A DNA stretch of 64,000 bases from Mucilaginibacter agri (lineage in GTDB: Bacteria > Bacteroidota > Bacteroidia > Sphingobacteriales > Sphingobacteriaceae). The notes under the pieces were generated by a model, which saw nothing but the letters and a program-made list of their open reading frames with translations, made no database searches and was not told the DNA's origin. The translations under genes and the position numbers were made by a program. Position 1 is the first letter of the stretch; the number at the start of each line of letters is the position of its first letter. Location of the stretch: NCBI RefSeq assembly GCF_009928685.1, contig NZ_WWEO01000041.1, positions 186,001 to 250,000 on the forward strand. The letters are read 5' to 3'. Of this stretch, positions 45,701 to 54,495 are shown piece by piece.

Positions 45701-46003
45701 ATCGGCTATTTTTATTTTAATACTAATGCCATACAATAATCATTCCCATAAAAAAGAAGCCCCCTTGCACTCGCTGCTTGGGGACTTCAACCTAAACCTT
45801 ATCACAATAGCAAGCGCGATGCACTTACTATTGGCAAAAAACGTAAATTTTTTATTAACAGATGTTCTTTGTATACGATTTTTCGAAATTCATTTTATTC
45901 ATTTGAGTCATAAGAATGTTTTTAAATTATTAAGAAACAACGCGCTGTTTAACAGGCTATTATGTACTTCTTTTTTGAATAATTTCTTTTTTTGGACGTC
46001 CTG

Positions 46004-48025
46004 TTACGCTGCACTTTTACCTGATGCGTTAAGTGGTAACTTGAAGTAAAAAGTAGATCCCTTACCCTCTTCACTATCAATCCAGAAGCTGCCTTTATGC
46101 CCTTTTATTATCTGCGAAGAAATAAAAAGCCCCAGCCCTAATCCTTCAAAACGCATGGAGGTACTGTCAACGCGGTAGTACCTGTCGAACAAATGGTCAA
46201 GATCCTGCTCCGCTATACCAATACCAAAATCCTTAACGGATACAATGAGATTATTATGGTCAATTTTGCTGTTAACAAGCACCTTTTCTGCACCCGGCGA
46301 ATATTTAACGGCATTGGTTAAAAAGTTATTCACTACCTGCTCCAAACGGTATTGATCGCCAACATAGGTAACATCTGCAACAGTCTCTAAAATAATGTTG
46401 TGAGTGGGCGAAATATGCTGTACGCTTTCAACAGTATCCGCTAACAGCATCTTAAAGCTAAAGGGCTCCATAGAGTACTCCATTTTACCCGCATTGATGC
46501 GGGTAACATCTAACAGGTCGTTGATCAGCTTCTCCAGCCGGACAATATGCTCCGACGACTTGTTTATGAAGCTTTCCTGTTTCTCGGCATTGCTGGTACG
46601 CTTCATCAGTTGGTTAAACGCTTTAATGCTAGTTAGTGGCGTTTTCAACTCGTGACTGGCTATCGATAAAAACTCATCTTTTTTCTGCTCGTTACTTTTT
46701 CGGTCATCTATATTGGTGTTGGTGCCCAACCACAATTTAATTTGCCCCTCCTCTATAAAAGGCAGAGCACGCGCCATGTGCCAGCGGTACACACCGTCGT
46801 TGAAAAGCAGCCTGAACTCCACAACGTACTCCTCGCCTGTTTCTAACGATGTAACCCAATTGGTTAAGGCAAGCGGCAAATCATCCGGGTGAATATATTT
46901 TTGCCAGCCATGCCCAACTATTGCGGGGAAACCGTCGCCAAAATCATCACATACCACCTGGTTAACATAATCAAGCGCTCCGTTTGGTAATGCTGTCCAC
47001 ACTTGCTGCGGTATGGCATTTAACATAAACCTAAATCGTTTTTCGCTGGCCTCTATCTGTTTTCTCGCTTTTACCTGCTCGGTCACAATATTTGCAGCAA
47101 GCATAATGCTATCGGTTTTGCCTGATGCATTTTTTAGTGGATGATAAACAAAGTTTGAATATACTTCTTCAATAATCCCGTTTTGCTCCAGCAGCGCTTT
47201 TACCTCATTACCATAATAGGGTTCGCCGCTGGTGTATACATTATCCAGAATGCCCAAAAACTCCTGACCCACCAATTCTGGTATAGCGATATGCAATGGC
47301 ATCCCAATAATTTCGGGAGTTTTACCCCAGGCTTCTAATACTTTTTTGTTGGCAGCTTCTATAATGAGCTCGCGCCCTGTAAACACGGCCATCGCAACCG
47401 GAGCATCGGCCAGCAGATAGCGCAAGCGTGCTTCGTTTTTAGTGAGCTCGCGGGTTCGCTCAGCCACGCGATCTTCTAATTCTATATTTAATTGCCGCAG
47501 GCTTTCCTCCGTTTGATGCAGTTCGCGGTTTATAGAGTTTAGTTCCTCATTGGCGGCGGCAAGCTCCTCGTTAAGTGCCTGTTCGCTTTCTAAGGCTTCT
47601 TTCTGCTCGCGGGCATTTTCTATCGCCATTTCCCCTAAAACTCTTGCAGTAACATCGGCAGCAGTGTGCAATATGCAATAGGTTTCTCCCGCGCTATTTT
47701 TTATAGCACGGTATTCAAAATCATAATAAGAAGTTCGCAGCTTCCCCTCTATTAATAATTCAGCAGCAATACCTTCACCGGCCTCAGTAATACCCGTATT
47801 CAGCACCTTTTGCAGCATGCCTATAAACGGTTGCCCTTTCAATTCGGGCACAGCTTCCTCTAACGGTTTGCCGATAACGGCTCTGTCTTTGCCCCAAAAC
47901 GCAATCATGGCATCATTGGCCGTTTCAATTATAATATCGTGTGTTGTGTAAATAGCGGTGGCATTTTTTGATAAGGATAGTACCTCCAACAACTGGTTGC
48001 TGCTCAACCTTTGCTCATTATTCAT
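46004..48025 (-). CDS. PAS-domain hybrid-free sensor histidine kinase
   Basis: A 673-residue cytoplasmic kinase. Three PAS domains can be seen by repeats such as LTKNEARLRYLLADAPVAMAVFTGRELIIEAANKKVLEAWGKTPEIIG (quoted as pattern only) in the first 450 residues. A HisKA domain follows (SIASHELKTPLTSIKAF), then a HATPase with NFLTNAVKYSPG, VKDFGIGIAEQDLDHLFDRYYRV and GLGLGLFISSQII. There is no transmembrane helix, so it senses an internal signal. There is no partner response regulator next to it, making it an orphan kinase. Confidence 0.92.
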   Translation of the reverse strand: MNNEQRLSSNQLLEVLSLSKNATAIYTTHDIIIETANDAMIAFWGKDRAVIGKPLEEAVPELKGQPFIGMLQKVLNTGITEAGEGIAAELLIEGKLRTSYYDFEYRAIKNSAGETYCILHTAADVTARVLGEMAIENAREQKEALESEQALNEELAAANEELNSINRELHQTEESLRQLNIELEDRVAERTRELTKNEARLRYLLADAPVAMAVFTGRELIIEAANKKVLEAWGKTPEIIGMPLHIAIPELVGQEFLGILDNVYTSGEPYYGNEVKALLEQNGIIEEVYSNFVYHPLKNASGKTDSIMLAANIVTEQVKARKQIEASEKRFRFMLNAIPQQVWTALPNGALDYVNQVVCDDFGDGFPAIVGHGWQKYIHPDDLPLALTNWVTSLETGEEYVVEFRLLFNDGVYRWHMARALPFIEEGQIKLWLGTNTNIDDRKSNEQKKDEFLSIASHELKTPLTSIKAFNQLMKRTSNAEKQESFINKSSEHIVRLEKLINDLLDVTRINAGKMEYSMEPFSFKMLLADTVESVQHISPTHNIILETVADVTYVGDQYRLEQVVNNFLTNAVKYSPGAEKVLVNSKIDHNNLIVSVKDFGIGIAEQDLDHLFDRYYRVDSTSMRFEGLGLGLFISSQIIKGHKGSFWIDSEEGKGSTFYFKLPLNASGKSAA

Positions 48026-48327
48026 TTAAAATTGGTGTAAAATGCCGAAAAAGTCCTGTGGTACATAATCAACATACTTATGGCTAATATGTTCTAAGCT
48101 TTATTTGGTGCGCCGAAGATAAACATAAAGGCCGCAATCATTTGACTTCTCGCTACTAAGTATCTGTAACAGGCGAAAACCGGCTCAACCTTCAGAACAA
48201 GGGTTTTGCGGCAAATAAACATGTTGCATTTTTTAAGATGAACCCATTTTCCCATTAAATCTATCTTTTGGTTAAGCTACCTAAATTACTTTTGGGTACT
48301 AACGCTTACTTTCAAAAACAAACTACC
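48026..48327. other. Divergent intergenic region
   Basis: About 300 bases separating the kinase gene from the HAD lipoprotein gene. It should hold two divergent promoters, but no exact TAnnTTTG match was found and no repeats or RNA-like structures stood out. Confidence 0.5.
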
Positions 48328-49365
48328 ATGTCGAAATTAACGCTGACAGTCATTTATGCATTTATTTGCTTCAGTATAGCATGTAATTCTAATACCCCTA
48401 AAACAACCGACGCCAGTCAGGGCGCCGCTTCAGCCGATACCAGCTCTAACCCGCTTCCTTCGTGGAATAATGGCCCCGTTAAAACAAGTATTATTGATTA
48501 TGTAAAAGCGGCAACCGACACCGGCAGCGAAACTTTTATCCCGATTGCCGACCGCATTGCCACCTTTGATAATGATGGCACTCTTTGGTCTGAGCAGCCT
48601 ATCTATTTTCAGTTCTTTTACGCCGTTGACCAGATTAAGGCCATGGCGCCCAAACACCCCGAATGGAAGACAACGCAACCATATAAGGCTTTGCTGGAAA
48701 ACAACATGCCCGAGTTGATGAAACAGGGCGAAAAAGCTTTACTGCAAATTGTTGCCACAACGCATTCGGGAATGACTACCGACGAATTTGATACCAGCGT
48801 AAGGCAATGGATAGATACAGCCAAACATCCCATTAAAAAGAAATTGTACAAAGACCTTGTATTTCAGCCAATGCTGGAGTTGGTTAAATATTTACAGGCC
48901 AATAAATTCAAAGTGTTTATTGTTTCGGGTGGTGGTATAGACTTTATGCGCGCCTGGGCAGAAGATGTTTACGGCATCCCGAAAGACCAGATAGTTGGCA
49001 GCAGCATTAAGGCCAAGTACGATTACAACAACGGAAAACCGACCATAACCAAATTACCAGAGCTTGATTTTATTGACGACCATGCGGGTAAACCTGTAGG
49101 TATTCAAAAATTTATCGGTCGTAAACCTGTGTTCGCCGCAGGTAATTCTGACGGTGATTTGGAGATGCTACAATGGACGGCCTCTAACAAACTAAGAAAC
49201 TTCGAACTCTACGTGCATCACACCGACTCGGCACGCGAATGGGCATACGACCGCAAATCGCACGTGGGCACACTGGATAAAGGCCTCGACGAAGCTACTG
49301 CCAAGAAATGGGCCATAGCCGATATGAAAAACGACTGGAAGGTGATTTATCCAGCCGAAAAATAA
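48328..49365 (+). CDS. HAD superfamily acid phosphatase-like lipoprotein
   Basis: A 345-residue lipoprotein; ATG 48328 is preferred because it gives a signal peptide ending FSIAC. The HAD core begins at residue 81 in FDNDGTLWSEQ (nucleophile Asp81, DxDGT), with VSGGGIDFMRAW for motif 2 and AGNSDGDLEML as the metal-binding end. The layout resembles phosphoserine-phosphatase-like periplasmic hydrolases of Bacteroidota. Substrate unknown. It is followed by an FGE-like lipoprotein gene on the same strand, 69 bases on. Confidence 0.85.
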   Translation: MSKLTLTVIYAFICFSIACNSNTPKTTDASQGAASADTSSNPLPSWNNGPVKTSIIDYVKAATDTGSETFIPIADRIATFDNDGTLWSEQPIYFQFFYAVDQIKAMAPKHPEWKTTQPYKALLENNMPELMKQGEKALLQIVATTHSGMTTDEFDTSVRQWIDTAKHPIKKKLYKDLVFQPMLELVKYLQANKFKVFIVSGGGIDFMRAWAEDVYGIPKDQIVGSSIKAKYDYNNGKPTITKLPELDFIDDHAGKPVGIQKFIGRKPVFAAGNSDGDLEMLQWTASNKLRNFELYVHHTDSAREWAYDRKSHVGTLDKGLDEATAKKWAIADMKNDWKVIYPAEK

Positions 49366-49434
49366 CGATTAAACTTACCCCTAAATAAGTGATAATAAGC
49401 AGTTAAATATTACGTACTTTACTTAAGTGAACCA

Positions 49435-50688
49435 ATGACTACAGCTATGAAGAAAGGGATCATGTTAATGCCGGCAACTGCTTTGTTGCTGATCACAGCC
49501 TGCAAGCAGTCTGGCAACAAAATAGCGCAACAGGCAGATACCCCGAAAGTGGAAGCTGCCAAAGAAGAGCATTTTGTTAAGCGGATTAATTTTCCGGGCA
49601 GGGAACCCGCAATGTGCCATCCGAGTGGTTTTAGCCGGTCAGACAGCGCTACGTTTATGGAAGGTGGCGGCCGTGAGTTTAAGGAGACCCTGTTTGATAA
49701 ACCGATGGCCACCGGGCCAATACCCGCCGGTATGGTGTTTATTAATGGCGGCGAATATAGCATGGGCGGAGTAAACCCTGTTGGCATGAATGATGGCGGC
49801 AAGGAAATGATGAACGACGCCCGCCCTGTTCACCGCGTAGAGGTTAATCCCTTTTTTATGGATGCCAGCGAAGTAACCAATAAACAATTTGCCGCCTTTG
49901 TAAAAGCTACCGGCTATATCACTGTTGCGGAGCAAAAGCCAACCCGCGAAGAATTTCCGGACGCGCCTGAAGAGAATCTTGTTGCGGGCTCGGTTGTGTT
50001 TACCCCGCCAGCCAATAAAGTACCACTTAATGACTATATGCAATGGTGGTCGTACGTTAAAGGAGCCGACTGGCGCCACCCTGAAGGGCCTCAAACCAAT
50101 ATTAAAGGCAAAGACAATTACCCTGTTGTACAAATTGCCTGGGAAGATGCAGCCGCATATGCTAAATGGGCGGGCAAACGCCTGCCTACCGAGGCAGAAT
50201 GGGAATATGCCGCCCGCGGTGGCGAAGCAGGCAAACTTTATAGCTGGGGCAACCAGTTACAGCCCAAAGGAAAGTGGATGGCCAATATCTTCGAGGGCTC
50301 TTTCCCAGATAAGGATCTGGGCGTTGATGGTTTTAAGGGCATTGCGCCGGTAAAACAATTCCCGGCTAATGGTTATGGTCTGTATGATATTGCTGGCAAC
50401 GTTTGGGAATGGTGTGCCGATTGGTACCGGTCCGACTATTATAACACGGTATCTGGCAACAAAGTAACCAAGAACCCCAAAGGCCCATCAGATTCATACG
50501 ATCCAGCCGAACCCGGAGTTAAAAAGAAAGTACAACGCGGTGGCTCTTTCTTATGCACCGACCAGTATTGCACCCGCTACATGGTGGGCACCCGAGGCAA
50601 AGGCGATTACCGCTCGGCCTCCAATCACATCGGTTTCCGCTGTGTAAAGGATGCAAAACCAGTTGACAATAAAATGGCAGCCAATTAG
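49435..50688 (+). CDS. Formylglycine-generating enzyme (SUMF1) family lipoprotein
   Basis: A 417-residue lipoprotein (LITAC lipobox, Cys about 23); a second ATG four codons in is also possible. The SUMF1/FGE-sulfatase domain runs from MVFINGGEYSMGG through EVTNKQFAAFVKATGY, RLPTEAEWEYAARGG and GNVWEWCADWY to NHIGFRCVKD. It retains FLCTDQYC, matching in position the active-site Cys pair of true formylglycine-generating enzymes (CxxxxC; about residues 374 and 379), which many homologues lack. No sulfatase gene is nearby, so it may act on secreted sulfatases encoded elsewhere. It ends in a terminator shared with the WYL gene. Confidence 0.88.
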   Translation: MTTAMKKGIMLMPATALLLITACKQSGNKIAQQADTPKVEAAKEEHFVKRINFPGREPAMCHPSGFSRSDSATFMEGGGREFKETLFDKPMATGPIPAGMVFINGGEYSMGGVNPVGMNDGGKEMMNDARPVHRVEVNPFFMDASEVTNKQFAAFVKATGYITVAEQKPTREEFPDAPEENLVAGSVVFTPPANKVPLNDYMQWWSYVKGADWRHPEGPQTNIKGKDNYPVVQIAWEDAAAYAKWAGKRLPTEAEWEYAARGGEAGKLYSWGNQLQPKGKWMANIFEGSFPDKDLGVDGFKGIAPVKQFPANGYGLYDIAGNVWEWCADWYRSDYYNTVSGNKVTKNPKGPSDSYDPAEPGVKKKVQRGGSFLCTDQYCTRYMVGTRGKGDYRSASNHIGFRCVKDAKPVDNKMAAN

Positions 50689-50710
50689 GCCTGGAAAATA
50701 TTTTATTTAC

Positions 50711-50747
50711 AAAGGGCCTTAAATTTAATTTTAAGGCCCTTTCTTTT
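50711..50747. terminator. Bidirectional terminator between FGE and WYL genes
   Basis: AAAGGGCCTTAAA pairs with TTTAAGGCCCTTT around a short loop. It lies between the converging FGE and WYL reading frames, with T's on the right. Confidence 0.85.
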
Positions 50748-51777
50748 ATTCTACCTCATTAGTTAAAGGTTTATAATTATTCAACGCTTTATTTAGGTTT
50801 ACCTTAATTTGCTTAACCAATATGCGCGGGCCCAATACTTTAATCCTGGCGCCAAAACCCAACAGTTCTCGTTCCAATTCAAAATTTAAAACCACACGGA
50901 TACTGAATATTTTTCCATCCTCTTCTTCTTTTAACAACTTTTGTGTTGGGTGCAGCGGTTTTGTTATGATATAAGGCGCGGTATCCTTATCCGCCCAAAA
51001 AATCACTTCGTTATCCCGTTGATTAATGGTTTTGGTAACGCCTATCACATTCTCGTAATAGGTGGTTAAATCAATTTGCTTGTTTGCGCGGTAATCATCG
51101 GTATATTCTTCAACAGCCTGAATTCTATCTAAAGCCAGGGTTAACAATGGCGAACTACGCTTATGGGCTTGCCCTAAAACAAACCATCTATTGCGATATT
51201 CTTTAAGCAAGTAGCCACTAAAGCAAAACGTGCTGGCATCTCTTGCCTTGAATGATTGATAGGTTATGCAAATCGTTTTTTTAGCCACAATAGCCTTGCG
51301 GATCACCTCTATCCACTCCAGCCCTTTCAGGTTATCGTTCTTCTCAAAATCAATTACAGGTGTATTATGCGTTTTTTGTGAATAGATCTTATCTTCCAGT
51401 TTGCTTACCATTTCATTCAGGTCGGTAAAATGGTTAAAGCCCTTAAACTGCTTTAACAAGTCCGATACTTCGCTCAGCACCTCCATATCCTGCTGGTTTA
51501 GCGGGATGTTGGTAATGCTATAATTTTTATCGCTATAGGTATAATACTTTTTGCCGACCACCACAATAGGTGCTTCGTAGCCCAGTTTGTTGCTGCGCAT
51601 CATTTCCATATCGGCCTGTACGGTGCGGCGGCTTACGCCGGTAGTAATACCCTGATACTCGTAAATGGCTTCGCTACAGGCTTCGATCAGGTCGTCGAGC
51701 GTCCATTTCCTTCGCCTGTTTTGTAGGCATTGGTCAATGGTACGGTAGCGGATAAGGGCATTGCGGTTTACAGGCAT
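50746..51777 (-). CDS. WYL domain transcriptional regulator (YafY-type), probable regulator of rtcB and rsr
   Basis: A 343-residue regulator. An N-terminal winged helix-turn-helix (ALIRYRTIDQCLQ... SRRTVQADMEMMR) precedes a WYL domain containing CITYQSFKARD and GYLLKEYRNRWFVLGQAH, then a WCX C-terminal domain. WYL proteins bind nucleic-acid-type ligands and often regulate stress or defence genes. The gene is divergent from rtcB across 272 bases, and both rtcB and the Ro60 gene carry the same TGCGCA-N7-YGCGCA promoter element; this regulator is the obvious candidate to bind it, which is an inference. Confidence 0.9.
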   Translation of the reverse strand: MPVNRNALIRYRTIDQCLQNRRRKWTLDDLIEACSEAIYEYQGITTGVSRRTVQADMEMMRSNKLGYEAPIVVVGKKYYTYSDKNYSITNIPLNQQDMEVLSEVSDLLKQFKGFNHFTDLNEMVSKLEDKIYSQKTHNTPVIDFEKNDNLKGLEWIEVIRKAIVAKKTICITYQSFKARDASTFCFSGYLLKEYRNRWFVLGQAHKRSSPLLTLALDRIQAVEEYTDDYRANKQIDLTTYYENVIGVTKTINQRDNEVIFWADKDTAPYIITKPLHPTQKLLKEEEDGKIFSIRVVLNFELERELLGFGARIKVLGPRILVKQIKVNLNKALNNYKPLTNEVE

Positions 51778-51846
51778 AGGTTTGTCTGAACTTGAATTTT
51801 AAGAATTAATGAATTGCCCGAATTGTATAAGTTTTGATTAACCCTT

Positions 51847-51867
51847 AATTATGATCATTTCATAATT
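51847..51867. promoter_or_regulatory. AATTATG/CATAATT inverted repeat in the WYL-rtcB spacer
   Basis: AATTATG (51847-51853) and CATAATT (51861-51867) flank 7 bases, the same arm spacing as the TGCGCA element. It could be a regulator site for the WYL gene's own promoter, but AT-rich inverted repeats arise easily by chance. Confidence 0.3.
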
Positions 51868-51909
51868 CTATAAATTCGGGTTAAAACGAAATTAAAAATA
51901 TTTTTTAAC

Positions 51910-51947
51910 TGCGCAAATAGATTGCGCACTTGATATTTCTCTTTGTA
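51910..51947 (+). promoter_or_regulatory. rtcB promoter with TGCGCA-N7-TGCGCA operator
   Basis: TGCGCA (51910-51915), 7 bases (AATAGAT), TGCGCA (51923-51928), then 12 bases and CTTTGTA (51941-51947), a -7-like box. The same arrangement with identical spacings occurs upstream of the Ro60 gene (57367-57404). The operator lies where the -33 region would be, as expected for activator control. Confidence 0.75.
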
Positions 51948-51978
51948 CTGTCGAAAGGCTGAACGCGTTCATAAACGC

Positions 51979-52013
51979 CCCCCGCTCAATCCGGAGCGGG
52001 GGTTCAAAGCCCG
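51979..52013 (+). promoter_or_regulatory. Structured leader of rtcB
   Basis: CCCCCGCTC (51979-51987) pairs with GAGCGGGGG (51994-52002), a 9-bp GC-rich hairpin with a 6-base loop, inside the about 100-base leader. An overlapping alternative pairs CGGG (51997-52000) with CCCG (52010-52013) around GGTTCAAAG, which resembles a tRNA T-arm. The two hairpins cannot form together, so this could be a switch; no T tract follows. Confidence 0.45.
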
Positions 52014-52049
52014 GAGACATTTTAAATATTAAATTACAAGCTCAGGTTT

Positions 52050-53552
52050 ATGAGAAAGCAAAATACAACACCGCCACTCCCTCTTCACGAGGCTGGCGAG
52101 CAAAAGGAAAAAATAAGCAACAACGAATTAAAGGCATTAGGTATTAACGATATAGAGATATTGGTAAACTTTAGCCGCGTGGCCAACGGTTTGTTAAAAT
52201 ATAATGTAATGGCCAAACCAGACATACTGGCCAGTTTAGAAGCCCTGATTGACGACCCGATGCCCTACGCTTTAAAAAAAGGCGGTAAGTTCAAAAATCT
52301 TGCTGAAGACGTTATCGCCCTGCGTAAGGAAGGCAAATTTGTAAAACAATCGCGCAGCAATTTTAAACTGAAGGAAGAGATCGCCGATTTCCCGGTGTGG
52401 GGTTTGGAAAATATTGAGGTGGGCGCCCTTACGCAAATGCGAACAGCCGTGCAATTGCCCATTGCTGTTGCGGGCGCCCTGATGCCCGATGCACACCAAG
52501 GCTACGGCCTGCCTATTGGTGGCGTGCTGGCCACCAGTGCAAACACCATTATCCCATTTGCAGTTGGGGTTGATATTGCCTGCCGAATGTGTTTAAGTAT
52601 TTTCGATTTGCCCGCTGAAGCTATTGATACCCAAACCGACAAGTTGAAGAATATATTGGTTGATAACACCTACTTCGGTATGGGATGCACCACTAAATCG
52701 CACTTTGATAGTTCTTTATTTGATAGCAAAACCTGGGGCGAAACTAAAGTGATCCGCTCGTTAAAAGACAAGGCCTATGCACAATTAGGTACCAGCGGAA
52801 CCGGTAACCATTTTGTAGAGTGGGGCGAATTAACCCTGGCCGAAGGTGCCCTGGCCGATATCCCGGCCGGCAAATATCTGGCTTTGCTTTCGCATTCGGG
52901 TTCACGCGGTTTTGGTGGCACAGTGGCCGACTACTACAGCAAAATTGCCATGACCAAAACCAAGCTCCCTGCCGAGGCCAAACATTTGGCCTGGTTGGAT
53001 TTGGATAAAGACGAAGGACAGGAATACTGGATTGCCATGAACCTGGCCGGCGAATACGCCAGCGCCAACCATCACGAAATCCATAATAAAATAGCCCGAG
53101 CCTTGGGTGTTAAACCCATCAGCATGGTAGAGAACCACCATAATTTTGCCTGGAAAGAGCAACTCGCGGACGGTACCGAAGTGATGGTTCATCGTAAAGG
53201 TGCTACCCCAGCCGGCGAAGGCGTGTTAGGGATCATTCCCGGTAGTATGAGCACCCCTGGTTTTGTAGTGCGTGGCAAAGGGAATGCAAGCAGCATTAAT
53301 TCGGCCAGCCACGGCGCAGGCCGTGCCATGAGCCGTACCGCCGCCTTTAAAACGCTGGACAAAGCCGCCATTGCTGCCAATTTAATAGACAAGCGCATTA
53401 CCCTAATGGGTAGCGATATTGACGAAGCTCCGATGGCCTACAAAGACATCTACACGGTTATGGCCGCACAAAACGATTTGGTTGAAGTACTCGCCAAATT
53501 TGAGCCAAGAATTGTGAGAATGGCCGATGCCAGGGAGAAGCCGGAGGATTGA
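52050..53552 (+). CDS. rtcB: RNA-splicing ligase RtcB
   Basis: A 500-residue RtcB, the GTP- and Mn-dependent ligase joining 2',3'-cyclic phosphate or 3'-phosphate ends to 5'-OH ends. Catalytic features are intact: LMPDAHQGYGLPIGG, VGVDIACRM (Asp175 and Cys178, metal ligands), GTSGTGNHFVEWGE, HSGSRGFGG, ENHHNFAW and HRKGATPAGEG with His381 as the GMP-accepting residue. It has about 100 more N-terminal residues than E. coli RtcB. No RtcA cyclase gene is present. The context (WYL regulator, Ro60 and tRNA-like RNAs sharing its operator) points to tRNA or Y-RNA repair under stress. Confidence 0.96.
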   Translation: MRKQNTTPPLPLHEAGEQKEKISNNELKALGINDIEILVNFSRVANGLLKYNVMAKPDILASLEALIDDPMPYALKKGGKFKNLAEDVIALRKEGKFVKQSRSNFKLKEEIADFPVWGLENIEVGALTQMRTAVQLPIAVAGALMPDAHQGYGLPIGGVLATSANTIIPFAVGVDIACRMCLSIFDLPAEAIDTQTDKLKNILVDNTYFGMGCTTKSHFDSSLFDSKTWGETKVIRSLKDKAYAQLGTSGTGNHFVEWGELTLAEGALADIPAGKYLALLSHSGSRGFGGTVADYYSKIAMTKTKLPAEAKHLAWLDLDKDEGQEYWIAMNLAGEYASANHHEIHNKIARALGVKPISMVENHHNFAWKEQLADGTEVMVHRKGATPAGEGVLGIIPGSMSTPGFVVRGKGNASSINSASHGAGRAMSRTAAFKTLDKAAIAANLIDKRITLMGSDIDEAPMAYKDIYTVMAAQNDLVEVLAKFEPRIVRMADAREKPED

Positions 53553-53585
53553 GAATTATAAAATAACGATTACCTTACAATAAAT

Positions 53586-54389
53586 ATGCAATCACCTAAG
53601 CCAGCTGATTTTCTGTTACTGCTCGAAGTATTTCGCAGGGGACTAATACTTGATTTGGTTTCTAAAAACGATGTAACATCATGGGCTGATGAGATCATAC
53701 TGAATACTGATGAACCAGGGTACCTTTTTATTGAGGTATCGTTATGTACCACTACAAATAATTTAATTGAGGTAATTGGTGCGTATGTTGATGAAAACGA
53801 AAGCCTTATAGGCACAAGGGTGCTAATGGGTTTATTGTATAAAAAACTAACTGACGGTAATAACCTGTTAAATGTTGATGATGCCCTCAGAATGCTTTGG
53901 AATTTGGACTGGCGCATTACACTTACAGATTTCGAACTGAGTTTTATCTATTCGTTTGATGATTATGCATTTGCTGATTCTAAGGAATTAGAAGAAGATG
54001 TTATCGACTTTTTATCTATATACGCCCAATTTGCTTTTACAAATTATAACAACTGGGCCGAAATTAACGAACGGATAGAAGTATCTCTAAAGCAGAAACA
54101 AGCGGAATTTAAGATAAAAACTGAAGCTATAAGACAAGAATGGCAGGTTAAAAATGAAAGTTTAAAACAAGCTGAACTTGAAGCCTTAATAAAAGCGAAT
54201 CGGAAACGACGGTCAAAAAGAAACTTCAATATCTGTATCCTCATTAGCGTTGTAGTTGCCATGCTACTATGCGCCTACCTGGCACCCGCCACCGAACTTT
54301 ATTTGAGCGCAATTATTGGGCCCGTTTTTATATATGTTTTAATTATAGGGAAGGAGCATATGTTGAGAGAGAGAAGGAAAATTCGATAG
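53586..54389 (+). CDS. Unknown coiled-coil membrane protein, probably co-transcribed with rtcB
   Basis: A 267-residue protein starting 33 bases behind the rtcB stop, on the same strand and without an intervening terminator, so likely in the rtcB transcript. Residues 1-160 are an acidic, soluble alpha/beta region; 161-205 form a charged coiled coil (KQKQAEFKIKTEAIRQEWQ) ending in KRRSKRN; 206-258 hold two transmembrane helices. No known domain was recognised. It could tether something to the membrane; any role in RNA repair is a guess from position. Confidence 0.65.
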   Translation: MQSPKPADFLLLLEVFRRGLILDLVSKNDVTSWADEIILNTDEPGYLFIEVSLCTTTNNLIEVIGAYVDENESLIGTRVLMGLLYKKLTDGNNLLNVDDALRMLWNLDWRITLTDFELSFIYSFDDYAFADSKELEEDVIDFLSIYAQFAFTNYNNWAEINERIEVSLKQKQAEFKIKTEAIRQEWQVKNESLKQAELEALIKANRKRRSKRNFNICILISVVVAMLLCAYLAPATELYLSAIIGPVFIYVLIIGKEHMLRERRKIR

Positions 54390-54495
54390 CATTTTAATCA
54401 CCCCTCGCTGCCCGTAGCCTCCCGACTACGGACTAATATGCCCGCAGACTTTGCCTGCCGAAGATGCTCTATCGATACCGCAATCTGTTAACCCA

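Noticed and set aside
53586..54389. rtcB neighbour considered as an RtcA cyclase or archease
   Set aside because: No RtcA motifs and no archease-like fold pattern; it has a coiled coil and two membrane helices instead.
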